Shown here: piece by piece, positions 7,413 through 14,152 of the stretch
Layout of the letters: each line of letters begins with the position of its first letter
Position numbering within the stretch: the first letter of the stretch is position 1
The notes under the pieces: generated by a model
Database searches by the model: none
Told to the model about the DNA's origin: nothing
What the model saw: only the letters and a program-made list of their open reading frames with translations
Translations under genes and position numbers: made by a program
Origin: an uncultured Johnsonella sp.
GTDB taxonomy: Bacteria; Bacillota; Clostridia; Lachnospirales; Lachnospiraceae
Direction: 5' to 3'
Length of the DNA: 14,424 nucleotides
Assembly: GCA_905373785.1 (NCBI GenBank)
Contig: CAJPUK010000047.1
Location: 1-14,424, forward strand

Positions 7413-8594
7413 ATGAAATATGAATCATTTTTAATCAAATACGGAGAGATAGGTACCAAGGGAAAGAACAGGTATGTGTTTGAAGATGCTTTAATAAAGC
7501 AAATAAAGTGGGCTTTAAGAAATGTTGAGGGAGATTTCAGCGTATCCAAAGAAATAGGAAGAATATATGTAGACTGCCAAGGTAATTACGATGAAGATGA
7601 AGTTATAGAAGCTCTAAGCCATGTATTTGGAATAGTGGCTATCTGCCCTATGGTAAGGGTGCATGATAAGGATTTTGAAAACCTTAAAAATGCGGTGGCA
7701 GCCTTTGTAGACAAGGTATACAAGGATAAGAATATAACTTTTAAAGTGGATACAAAAAGGGCTGACAAGTCCTACCCCGGCACTTCCGAGACCATTAATG
7801 CGGCACTTGGAGAGCATATACTTAATACCTATCCTCAAATGAAGGTGGATGTAAGAAATCCGGAAGTTTATATAAAGGTGGAAATAAGAAACCATGTAAA
7901 TATATACTCAAGCAGTATAAAAGGTCTTGGAGGTATGCCGGTAGGTACTAACGGCAGAGCCATGCTTTTACTATCCGGAGGAATAGACTCTCCCGTAGCC
8001 GGATATATGATTGCAAAACGAGGCGTAAGACTGGAGGCGGTATACTTCCATGCTCCTCCCTACACATCGGAAAGAGCCAAGGAAAAGGTTATAAACCTTG
8101 CTAAATTAGTATCAAGGTATACCGGAGATATTAACCTGCATATAATCAATTTTACCGATATACAGCTTTATATTTACGATAAATGCCCACATGATGAACT
8201 TACCATAATCATGAGAAGATACATGATGAAGATAGCCCAAATCATAGCAAAAGAGCATGATGATAAGGCTTTGATAACCGGAGAAAGCATAGGACAGGTG
8301 GCAAGTCAGACTATAGAGTCTTTACTTGTAACCAATGAAGTCTGTAGCCTGCCGGTATTCAGACCGCTTATAGGCTTTGATAAGCAGGATATAGTAGAAC
8401 TTTCGCAGCAAATAGGCACTTATGAGACTTCAATAGAGCCTTACGAGGACTGCTGTACTATATTTGTGGCAAAACATCCTGTAACCAAGCCCAAATTAGA
8501 AGACATAAAAGAATCGGAAAAAGCTCTTGAAGATATAGATAAACTGGTGGAAAAAGCGATAGAGACTAAGGAAAGAGTTTTGTGCAGATTATAA
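7413..8594 (+). CDS. thiI: tRNA 4-thiouridine synthase ThiI (no rhodanese domain)
   Basis: Adenylates uridine 8 of tRNA and replaces its oxygen with sulfur to give s4U, a near-UV sensor; in some bacteria ThiI also serves thiamine thiazole synthesis. It is 393 residues: an N-terminal ferredoxin-like region, a THUMP RNA-binding domain (about 60-165), then a PP-loop ATP pyrophosphatase domain with SGGIDSP (188-194). The usual GESIGQVASQT (290-300) and RPLIG (317-321) stretches are present. EDCC (345-348) gives two adjacent cysteines at the place of the conserved catalytic Cys (Cys344 in E. coli). The protein ends right after CRL, without the C-terminal rhodanese domain of the E. coli protein (about 480 residues). 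In B. subtilis such a short ThiI works with a dedicated desulfurase, matching the gene just upstream. Confidence 0.95.
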   Translation: MKYESFLIKYGEIGTKGKNRYVFEDALIKQIKWALRNVEGDFSVSKEIGRIYVDCQGNYDEDEVIEALSHVFGIVAICPMVRVHDKDFENLKNAVAAFVDKVYKDKNITFKVDTKRADKSYPGTSETINAALGEHILNTYPQMKVDVRNPEVYIKVEIRNHVNIYSSSIKGLGGMPVGTNGRAMLLLSGGIDSPVAGYMIAKRGVRLEAVYFHAPPYTSERAKEKVINLAKLVSRYTGDINLHIINFTDIQLYIYDKCPHDELTIIMRRYMMKIAQIIAKEHDDKALITGESIGQVASQTIESLLVTNEVCSLPVFRPLIGFDKQDIVELSQQIGTYETSIEPYEDCCTIFVAKHPVTKPKLEDIKESEKALEDIDKLVEKAIETKERVLCRL

Positions 8595-8772
8595 AAATAA
8601 GTTGCTGATACAAAGACCGGATAAACTGATGTATCATTATTTTGTTAGCTGAAGTATTGATTTTTTAATATACTGACACGATTGTGAGTGTGGGAAGTTT
8701 GAGTCTATTAATAAAGTAGTAATAAGGCTTATGTGCCGCTATTTACTGATATTGCATATATAAGGAGGGAAT
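8595..8772. other. Intergenic region between thiI and the S51 peptidase gene
   Basis: 178 bp, AT-rich. It holds a weak stem near the thiI stop (8606-8636) and one TGTGGGAAGTTTGAG motif (8689-8703). TTGTTA (8642-8647) and TAATAT (8666-8671) could be a weak promoter for the peptidase gene, with an 18-nt spacer. No small gene or RNA recognised. Confidence 0.4.
8606..8643 (+). terminator. Weak candidate terminator after thiI
   Basis: TGATACA (8606-8612) and TGTATCA (8630-8636) form a perfect 7-bp stem with a 17-nt loop, followed by T-rich TTATTTT. The stem is AT-rich, the loop long and the T-run broken, so termination would be partial at best. Confidence 0.3.
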
Positions 8773-9390
8773 ATGGAACTGTTTTTAACATCATATTTGG
8801 CAGGAACTAAAAAAATTGCAGAAGATTTTTTATCGGACTTAAAAGTAAAAGAAATAGTGTTCATACCTACTGCTTCCAATGTCGAAAGTTACACAAAATA
8901 TGTTGATGAGGCAATAGATACATTCAGAGATCTGGGATACAGCCTAAATATCCTGGACATATCAAAAAGAGAATACGCTGAAATAATAGATATACTTGAT
9001 GTATGCGAGTGTCTTTATATATCAGGCGGCAATACCTTCTACCTCTTACAGGAACTTAAAAAGAAGGAACTGTGTAAGATTATCAGGCAGAGGGTATCAA
9101 AGGGAATGTTATATATGGGAGAGTCGGCAGGAGCTATAATAAGTGCGCCTGACATAGAATACAATCATATAATGGATGATAAAACAGTCGCAAAAGAATT
9201 AAAAGACTATAGCGGACTTGCTCTTGTAGACTTCTATACACTCCCGCATAATAAAGAATATCCCTTTGTAGAAAGCACGGAAGAGATACTGAAAGTATAC
9301 AAAGATAAGCTAAAACTTCTACCGATAAACAACGAGGAAGCCATAATAGTAAAAGACGGAAAGGTTGAGGTAAAAAAAGAGCCAAGTTAA
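8773..9390 (+). CDS. Peptidase S51 family protein (dipeptidase E-like)
   Basis: Serine hydrolase with the class I glutamine-amidotransferase-like fold; the family includes aspartyl dipeptidase PepE and cyanophycinase. It is 205 residues, normal for short S51 members, and cytoplasmic (no signal peptide). SGGNTFYLLQEL (84-95) is the family GGN motif, GESAG (116-120) places the nucleophile at Ser118 in a nucleophile elbow, and His159 in LPHN is the likely catalytic histidine. Glu188 or Glu189 could be the third member. The real substrate cannot be read from the sequence; PepE itself cleaves Asp-X dipeptides. ATG 8773 follows a full AAGGAGG (8762-8768). The gene stands alone and converges on the minus-strand gene beyond the palindrome. 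Confidence 0.85.
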   Translation: MELFLTSYLAGTKKIAEDFLSDLKVKEIVFIPTASNVESYTKYVDEAIDTFRDLGYSLNILDISKREYAEIIDILDVCECLYISGGNTFYLLQELKKKELCKIIRQRVSKGMLYMGESAGAIISAPDIEYNHIMDDKTVAKELKDYSGLALVDFYTLPHNKEYPFVESTEEILKVYKDKLKLLPINNEEAIIVKDGKVEVKKEPS

Positions 9391-9413
9391 AACTATGCCT
9401 CATCTTTCTGACT

Positions 9414-9521
9414 GTAAAAGGGCTGCTGCATTTTAAGATTTGTTACAAGCTATATAATCTCATTTGGTTAAAATGCCATTATAGCTTGTATACAATTCTT
9501 ATTTTGCAACAGCCCTTTTAC
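9414..9521. repeat. 108-bp near-palindrome: MITE-like element or bidirectional terminator
   Basis: Outer arms 9414-9430 and 9505-9521 (GTAAAAGGGCTGCTGCA and TGCAACAGCCCTTTTAC) pair over 17 bp with one mismatch. Inner arms 9444-9454 and 9480-9490 (TACAAGCTATA) pair perfectly over 11 bp, and the stretches between can pair with bulges (TAAGATT with AATTCTTA). A 25-nt loop remains. The element fills the 165-bp gap between two converging genes, so its transcript hairpin could stop both. The ends resemble the GGGCTGTTGCA-type termini I associate with some insertion sequences, so a small non-autonomous element is possible. No clear target-site duplication flanks it, and the T-runs are only four bases. 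Confidence 0.6.
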
Positions 9522-9555
9522 TATATAAAGCACAAGGTACTTTTATACATATACC

Positions 9556-10101
9556 TTAATCCTTACCCACCAAATTCACATACTCCGGTCTTATCTTAAG
9601 ATGGTGAAGAAACTTATCCAAAATATCCTTGGACTTAATCTTAAGACTTGAAGTATTGATACAAGGGTGGCAACCTATATACTCATCTTTTAACAAATCT
9701 TTATCTATAAGTAAAGTAACCTCATCATCTTTATCATTCATAAGTCCAAGTACCGATACGGAGCCGGGAGTGATGTCAAGCAGTCTTTCCATGTCCTCAG
9801 GTCCGGCAAATGAAAGTCTTGCAGAATTGATCTGACTCGAAAGCTCTTTAGTCTTAAAAGGTTTGTCTGCCGGCATCAGCAAAAGATAAAATACTGTTTT
9901 TTGTCTGTTACATAGAAATAAATTCTTGCACATGGTAATTCCCAAAGCCTTATCGATCTCTTCACAAGCCTCCATAGTCTCGGCAGCTTCATGGTCTACA
10001 CGAAAATACTCTATCTTTAACTTATCAAGCAAATCGTAACATCTTATTTCCTTATCAAGCCTGTTAGCGGTATCGGCAGGTCTTCCCTTAAAAACTTCCA
10101 T
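9556..10101 (-). CDS. ProXp-ala-type trans-editing deacylase (YbaK/prolyl-tRNA synthetase-associated domain)
   Basis: Small free-standing editing protein of the INS/YbaK superfamily; relatives (ProXp-ala, PrdX) hydrolyse Ala-tRNA(Pro) made in error by prolyl-tRNA synthetase. It has 181 residues, almost all one domain. VDHEAAETMEA (35-45) is a common opening motif, CKNLFL (58-63) holds the conserved Lys59-Asn60 pair, FYLLLMPADK (71-80) is a core strand, ITPGSVSVLGLMND (110-123) fits the glycine-rich PGSVS..GL signature, and GCHP (143-146) holds His145. Lys59, Asn60 and His145 correspond, from memory, to the functional Lys45, Asn46 and His130 of the Caulobacter enzyme. The start at 10101 follows AAAAGGAGA (10116-10108) by 6 nt. 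It may read other tRNAs in this family, so substrate is inferred. It is transcribed divergently from the lipoprotein gene. Confidence 0.88.
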   Translation of the reverse strand: MEVFKGRPADTANRLDKEIRCYDLLDKLKIEYFRVDHEAAETMEACEEIDKALGITMCKNLFLCNRQKTVFYLLLMPADKPFKTKELSSQINSARLSFAGPEDMERLLDITPGSVSVLGLMNDKDDEVTLLIDKDLLKDEYIGCHPCINTSSLKIKSKDILDKFLHHLKIRPEYVNLVGKD

Positions 10102-10325
10102 AACATGTCTCCTTTTAATATTTATTTTAAGTGATTTTATTTTAACAATATCTGATGATAATATATAACAAATACAAAAAAATAGGGTTAATTTAATAAA
10201 AAATTAATAAAAAACTAACTTAATAAAACTGATATTATTAAAAATGGTTACGGTAAGTAACGCTATATTCAGTAAAGCTGTTATTATAAGTATTCAGCTT
10301 AAACAATACTATGCTTACAGTTCAG

Positions 10326-10412
10326 TCAGGTCATTCATCTTCGTCAAAAAAACTAAAAATATTTAATTTTTATCTATAAATTAGACGAAGATGAATTCCG
10401 ACAGCAGCCTGA
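10326..10412. repeat. Inverted repeat with 12-bp perfect arms
   Basis: TTCATCTTCGTC (10334-10345) and GACGAAGATGAA (10384-10395) are perfect complements 38 bp apart. Outside them TCAGG (10326-10330) and CCTGA (10408-10412) can also pair across an uneven internal loop. Inside the 38-bp spacer, TAAAAAT (10354-10360) and ATTTTTA (10366-10372) form a 7-bp AT hairpin. No T-run follows the stem on either strand, so it is not a plain terminator. It may be a protein-binding or recombination site, an RNA structure or an element relic. Confidence 0.6.
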
Positions 10413-10467
10413 TAGATATACATGTATCATACTATGAAAATTAATAACTGACAGTCGGTGGAATACC

Positions 10468-10496
10468 TTGAAACTGTCTTTTTGATATGTTATCAT
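10468..10496 (+). promoter_or_regulatory. Candidate sigma-A promoter of an ORF-less transcript
   Basis: TTGAAA (10468-10473, 5 of 6), a 17-nt spacer and TATCAT (10491-10496, 5 of 6). Transcription would start near 10503, about 90 nt before the terminator and 200 nt before the lipoprotein start. Confidence 0.5.
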
Positions 10497-10502
10497 GAGC
10501 TT

Positions 10503-10593
10503 GTAAAAAATATAAAGATTAGAAAGTTAAATACTGGTTTTTATATTAAAAAACTTAGGCTGTGATGACATTTATTGTCATGCGGCTTTTTTT
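10503..10593 (+). ncRNA. Putative ~90-nt small RNA or attenuated leader
   Basis: Defined only by the promoter (10468-10496) and the intrinsic terminator (10559-10593). No start codon with a ribosome binding site lies inside. The 5' part can fold AATATAAA (10509-10516) with TTTATATT (10540-10547), an AU-only stem; the 3' part is the terminator. It matches no riboswitch or RNA family I recognise. It could be a free small RNA, or the leader of the lipoprotein gene 110 nt downstream, with read-through as the control point. Confidence 0.35.
10559..10593 (+). terminator. Intrinsic terminator with no upstream + strand gene
   Basis: Stem 10559-10570 with 10576-10586: 11 pairs, two of them G-T, one bulged G (10564), and a TTTAT loop. 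It is followed at once by seven T (10587-10593). AAAAAA upstream could make it work on the minus strand too. The nearest + strand gene upstream ends at 9390, beyond a minus-strand gene, so it is not that gene's terminator. Confidence 0.7.
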
Positions 10594-10703
10594 GTATCAC
10601 AGTAGCAGCCGGTGCTTTGCAGTAAATGCATTGGAGAACAAGTAGGGAGTGCAAATCTTTCTTACTTGATTACTAAAAATTCAGATACCGAGGAGAAGAG
10701 TAT

Positions 10704-11582
10704 ATGATTAAAACCGTTGTATTTTCTATGATTACATTTCTTTTGATTAGCTTAACTTCCTGTAGTGTAAATAAAGCGCAAGATAGAATTAATAGTGCGA
10801 ATAAAGAAAATTATAGTATCGCAGATAAAGAGGAGCATAACAGCATAGATGAAGAAGAAAATAGCAGCACAGATGAGGAAGGATATAATATTAAGTTCAT
10901 AGATTATGATATGACCTACGAAATAGATATTGCTAATGACGGTATCATGGATCATGTATCTGTAATTGTTGATAAAGATCGTTATGCATATTTGATATTA
11001 AATGAAGAAAGGAAGTATGTATGTTACAGTGCAAGCTGGGTAGAAAGTGTACTTATTAGTGATAATGAGGGGAATTATTGCATAGGTATAGCTGAGAATG
11101 GTGATAACGATATAATGGGTACTATATTTTATGATCTTAAGAAAGACGGCATAGCATATAAAGAAAGTTTAGGCGGACATATAAAGAAGGCGTATAAAAA
11201 TTTGGGTTTATATGTGGAAGACAGAAGATATATTATAGGTTTTCAAACTACTACAGACCTATACTTAATAAATACCGATTTTAGCTTTAGTAGCGGAGAG
11301 AGAAACTGTACTATCAGTACTTCGGGTAATACCTTAGTAAAAAATATGACAGCATATAAGTACAATAAAGAGACAGGTAAATATGAAATGAGTACATATA
11401 AGGCAGGGGAAGTTATATATGTGTATGAAACGGATAAGGAAAATATTATTTATTTTAGAACTAAGAATAATGAAAAAGGCTACATATATGTAATAAAACC
11501 TGAGGAGGATTATGAATTTTACATAGGAGATGAAAGGCTGGTTGATTACTTTGATAAAGAAGAAATATCATGGGCAGGTTAA
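10704..11582 (+). CDS. Putative lipoprotein of unknown function
   Basis: 292 residues. The N-terminus is a lipoprotein signal peptide: Lys3, a hydrophobic run (4-17) and lipobox LTSC with the modified Cys20, so the mature protein should be anchored outside the cytoplasmic membrane. Residues about 30-60 are acidic and loosely repetitive (NYSIADKEE, NSIDEEE, NSSTDEE), a likely flexible spacer. DIANDGIMDHV (75-85) looks like the D-x-x-x-D-G-x-x-D loop of FG-GAP or EF-hand-like calcium motifs. Residues about 213-265 (TYKAGEVIYVYETDKENII and after) recall a bacterial SH3-like wall-binding fold; both readings are weak. Six cysteines in all. The start is set by AGGAGA (10691-10696), 7 nt before ATG. 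It stands alone after the terminated leader. I do not recognise a family; expression control by the upstream terminator is a possibility, not shown. Confidence 0.75.
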   Translation: MIKTVVFSMITFLLISLTSCSVNKAQDRINSANKENYSIADKEEHNSIDEEENSSTDEEGYNIKFIDYDMTYEIDIANDGIMDHVSVIVDKDRYAYLILNEERKYVCYSASWVESVLISDNEGNYCIGIAENGDNDIMGTIFYDLKKDGIAYKESLGGHIKKAYKNLGLYVEDRRYIIGFQTTTDLYLINTDFSFSSGERNCTISTSGNTLVKNMTAYKYNKETGKYEMSTYKAGEVIYVYETDKENIIYFRTKNNEKGYIYVIKPEEDYEFYIGDERLVDYFDKEEISWAG

Positions 11583-11883
11583 TGTCGGGAAGTTGGCAAC
11601 ATAAACAATTTTTATTGTGGGAAGTTTAAGAAGCTAATTAATATCTATTAGTGTATTGTTTGCAAAACAAACATATAAAAAGTGCAGATTAAGCATTGTA
11701 ATTATAATTGGAAAAATTAATAATAAAAGCTTTTAATAGAGTCGGGCAAGTGATTGTAAAATTAAAGTAAAAGGCTAAAAGTATTGAAAATTTACAAATT
11801 AAATAGTATCTTTATTATGAACAATTACAAAGTAGTTAAGTTACTAATAACTAATATGAAGATGATATTATGGAGAGACTAAA
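11583..11883. other. 301-bp AT-rich region before the helicase gene
   Basis: It contains two GGGAAGTT motifs (11583-11596 and 11616-11630), a short palindrome TGTTTG-5 nt-CAAACA (11657-11662 with 11668-11673) that could be an operator, and a candidate promoter (11784-11812). A 21-codon ATG frame (11817-11882) ends just before the helicase start but has no ribosome binding site. No strong terminator for the lipoprotein gene is visible. Confidence 0.45.
11784..11812 (+). promoter_or_regulatory. Candidate promoter for the helicase-HNH gene
   Basis: TTGAAA (11784-11789, 5 of 6), a 17-nt spacer and TATCTT (11807-11812, 4 of 6), giving a leader of about 65 nt. The base composition makes chance matches likely. 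Confidence 0.33.
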
Positions 11884-14151
11884 ATGGAGAATAGTACAGT
11901 AATAGTCAAATCTTTCGGTAAGATATTGCCGAAAGAAAAAATGAATACAAGATCACCCTATCCACACCAAATATCTGCAATGAAAAATCTTGACCTTATA
12001 AATACGAATAAGCAGTATAGTACATTGGTAGTGTTGCCTACAGGAGGAGGGAAGACTTACACAGCCTCAGTATGGTTATTAAAAAATGCTATAAATAAGC
12101 AAAAGAAAATATTGTGGATCGCACATAGAAAGACATTGCTCGATCAAGCCGTAGAGTCATTTCAACAGTATGCTTACAAAGATTTTATTCCTAATATTTC
12201 TTCCTTTCAATATAGGGTAATATCCGGAGATGCAGAGCATGATAAAACTATAAATATTGAAAAATCTGATGATTTGCTTGTGGTAAGTAAAGACAGCATA
12301 GGAAGAAATTTAAAAAATATAGACAGATGGCTGGAGGATGAGGAAGAAGTTTTCCTGATTATAGATGAGGCTCATCATTCAACTGCAAAAACATATAGGA
12401 AAGTTATTGACTATATAAAAGAAAAAGTACCTTATGTAAAGCTGATAGGTCTTACAGCGACTCCATTTAGAACTAATGATAATGAAAAGGGACTTTTGTC
12501 AAGAATATATAAAGACGGTGTTGAATTAGGAGATGTAGTAAATAATGATATAGGTATCGCATACAATATAAGCTTAAAAGAACTTATAAGTAAAAATATT
12601 TTATCAAAGCCAATTTTTGAAAGTTATTATACAGATGAGTCATACGGTAGATCTTTAGGTATAAAGGGATTGGAAAGTATTCAAAATTTGGATATGCTGC
12701 CGGAAGATATACAAAAAGAGATGGCACAGAGTGCTGCCAGAAATCAATTAATTGTAAAGACATACAAAGAAAATCAAAAAAACTACGGTCAGACAATTGT
12801 ATTTGCTGTAAATATCGTACACGCTATTCAATTAATAACTTTATTTAAAAAAGAGGGTATTAATGCAGCTTATATTGTATCAAATATAAAAGATATAGTA
12901 ACAGGGGTAACTGTAAGCAGTAAAGACAATGAAAAAAATCTCGAAGATTATAGAAGCGGAAAGATAAAAGTTCTTGTCAATGTTAATATATTAACTGAAG
13001 GAGTGGACTTACCGCAAACTAAGACTGTGTTTTTAGCAAGACCTACAGTTTCAACTATACTTATGACACAAATGATTGGAAGGGCTTTGCGTGGAACTAA
13101 AGCCGGAGGTACGGACTTAGCCTATATAGTTTCATTTATTGATAATTGGAATGAACATATTGCATGGGTCAATCCGGATAGTTTGTTTATTGGAGAAAAT
13201 GAATTTGTAGACAATGTAGCTGAGAGAGTTCAACATGAGCTTAGGTTAATTGCTATTTCAAAAATCGAAGAGTTTGCAGCTATACTTGATAATTCTGTAG
13301 ATACCTCAAAGCTTGAACAAATTGATTTTATAAAAAGAGTACCGATAGGAATGTATTCATTTTCCTATATTGATGAAAATGGTATGGAATCTTCGTACCA
13401 AATTATGATATATGACAGTACGAAAAAAGCCTATGAAGAGTTTATAAATGCATTACCTGAGGTCTTTAGTGCTTTTTCCTGTGAGGATGAATATCCTTCT
13501 CAAAGTATACTTGAAGAAATGGAAGCACAATGCAGGGATACATTTTTTCTGGGTGATATGATACCAAACTATGAGAAAAAAGATGTAATAAGGTTATTAA
13601 AATACTATGCTCAATACGAAAGTGCACCAAAATTTTATTTGTTTGATGATATAGATAGAGATAAACTCGACCTTGGTAAAATAGCAAAGTATATTTATGA
13701 AGAGGATATGGGAATATCTAAGAAAACAGAGTATATAAACTCTCTTTGGGACGAAGCGCAAGATCCTATATTGAGGAATTTCTTTGGTAAAAAACTATAT
13801 TTTAAAAGTCAGTTGGAGATGGAAATCATGAAATTAACAGATGAGGATTTGTTTTTAAAAGAGAATAATGTTGAATATGGAGCAAGACCTTTGGAAGATT
13901 TAACTTTACATAAATTAGGGAAAGTTAATCCGGATCTGGAGAAAAAAATCAGAGCTGAGGTATTTGAAAAGTCAAAGGATAAAGAAGGTTACTATACTTG
14001 TGCTGTATGCACTAAAAAAGCTAAAAATCGTATATATTTTCAAATAGATCATATTGTGCCTATGAATAAAGGGGGAAAAACTAAAATTGAAAATCTGCAA
14101 GTTCTTTGTAGAAAATGTAATGGCACAAAATCTGACATTGAGGTTATTTGA
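11884..14151 (+). CDS. SF2 DEAD/DEAH-type helicase fused to a C-terminal HNH nuclease domain
   Basis: 755 residues. The helicase core (about 22-430) has the full set of SF2 motifs: PYPHQ (25-29), Walker A LPTGGGKT (51-58), WIAHR (78-82), DEAHH (161-165), TATPFRT (191-197), LTEGVDLPQ (370-378) and QMIGRALRG (396-404, with Arg400 and Arg403). This is the layout of type-III/I-restriction-like or SSL2/COG1061 DNA translocases. Residues about 440-690 form an all-new region that I cannot assign. The end is a zinc-binding HNH domain: CAVC (706-709), IDHIVPMNKGG (721-731), Asn737 and LCRKCNGTK (741-749), an HNN variant with Asn746 where His often stands. All catalytic motifs look intact, so an ATP-driven nuclease is likely. 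GGAGAG (11872-11877) sits 6 nt before ATG. The coupled next gene and AT-rich surroundings suggest a defence or mobile-element module; no named system is claimed. Confidence 0.88.
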   Translation: MENSTVIVKSFGKILPKEKMNTRSPYPHQISAMKNLDLINTNKQYSTLVVLPTGGGKTYTASVWLLKNAINKQKKILWIAHRKTLLDQAVESFQQYAYKDFIPNISSFQYRVISGDAEHDKTINIEKSDDLLVVSKDSIGRNLKNIDRWLEDEEEVFLIIDEAHHSTAKTYRKVIDYIKEKVPYVKLIGLTATPFRTNDNEKGLLSRIYKDGVELGDVVNNDIGIAYNISLKELISKNILSKPIFESYYTDESYGRSLGIKGLESIQNLDMLPEDIQKEMAQSAARNQLIVKTYKENQKNYGQTIVFAVNIVHAIQLITLFKKEGINAAYIVSNIKDIVTGVTVSSKDNEKNLEDYRSGKIKVLVNVNILTEGVDLPQTKTVFLARPTVSTILMTQMIGRALRGTKAGGTDLAYIVSFIDNWNEHIAWVNPDSLFIGENEFVDNVAERVQHELRLIAISKIEEFAAILDNSVDTSKLEQIDFIKRVPIGMYSFSYIDENGMESSYQIMIYDSTKKAYEEFINALPEVFSAFSCEDEYPSQSILEEMEAQCRDTFFLGDMIPNYEKKDVIRLLKYYAQYESAPKFYLFDDIDRDKLDLGKIAKYIYEEDMGISKKTEYINSLWDEAQDPILRNFFGKKLYFKSQLEMEIMKLTDEDLFLKENNVEYGARPLEDLTLHKLGKVNPDLEKKIRAEVFEKSKDKEGYYTCAVCTKKAKNRIYFQIDHIVPMNKGGKTKIENLQVLCRKCNGTKSDIEVI

Positions 14152-14152
14152 T

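Larger units (their letters stand above)
10102..10703. other. 602-bp gene-free, AT-rich divergent region
   Basis: No protein gene is supported here. From left to right it holds the ribosome binding site of the minus-strand gene, a very AT-rich run (about 10140-10240), a 12-bp perfect inverted repeat (10334-10345 with 10384-10395), a good + strand promoter (10468-10496), an intrinsic terminator (10559-10593) and a weak hairpin (10639-10649 with 10658-10668) before the lipoprotein gene. A 17-codon ATG frame at 10391-10444 has no usable ribosome binding site. The promoter and terminator with no ORF between them are the main surprise. Confidence 0.6.

Noticed and set aside
7042..7428. 128-codon minus-strand frame
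   Set aside because: Lies opposite the conserved C-terminus of the desulfurase, including the Cys328 loop; composition is not protein-like.
9629..9835. 68-codon + strand frame
   Set aside because: Antisense to the editing-domain gene, whose conserved motifs support the minus strand.
10391..10444. 17-codon frame beginning in the right arm of the inverted repeat
   Set aside because: No ribosome binding site and too short to support.
11817..11882. 21-codon frame just before the helicase gene
   Set aside because: No ribosome binding site upstream and it overlaps the candidate promoter's downstream edge; length is unremarkable.
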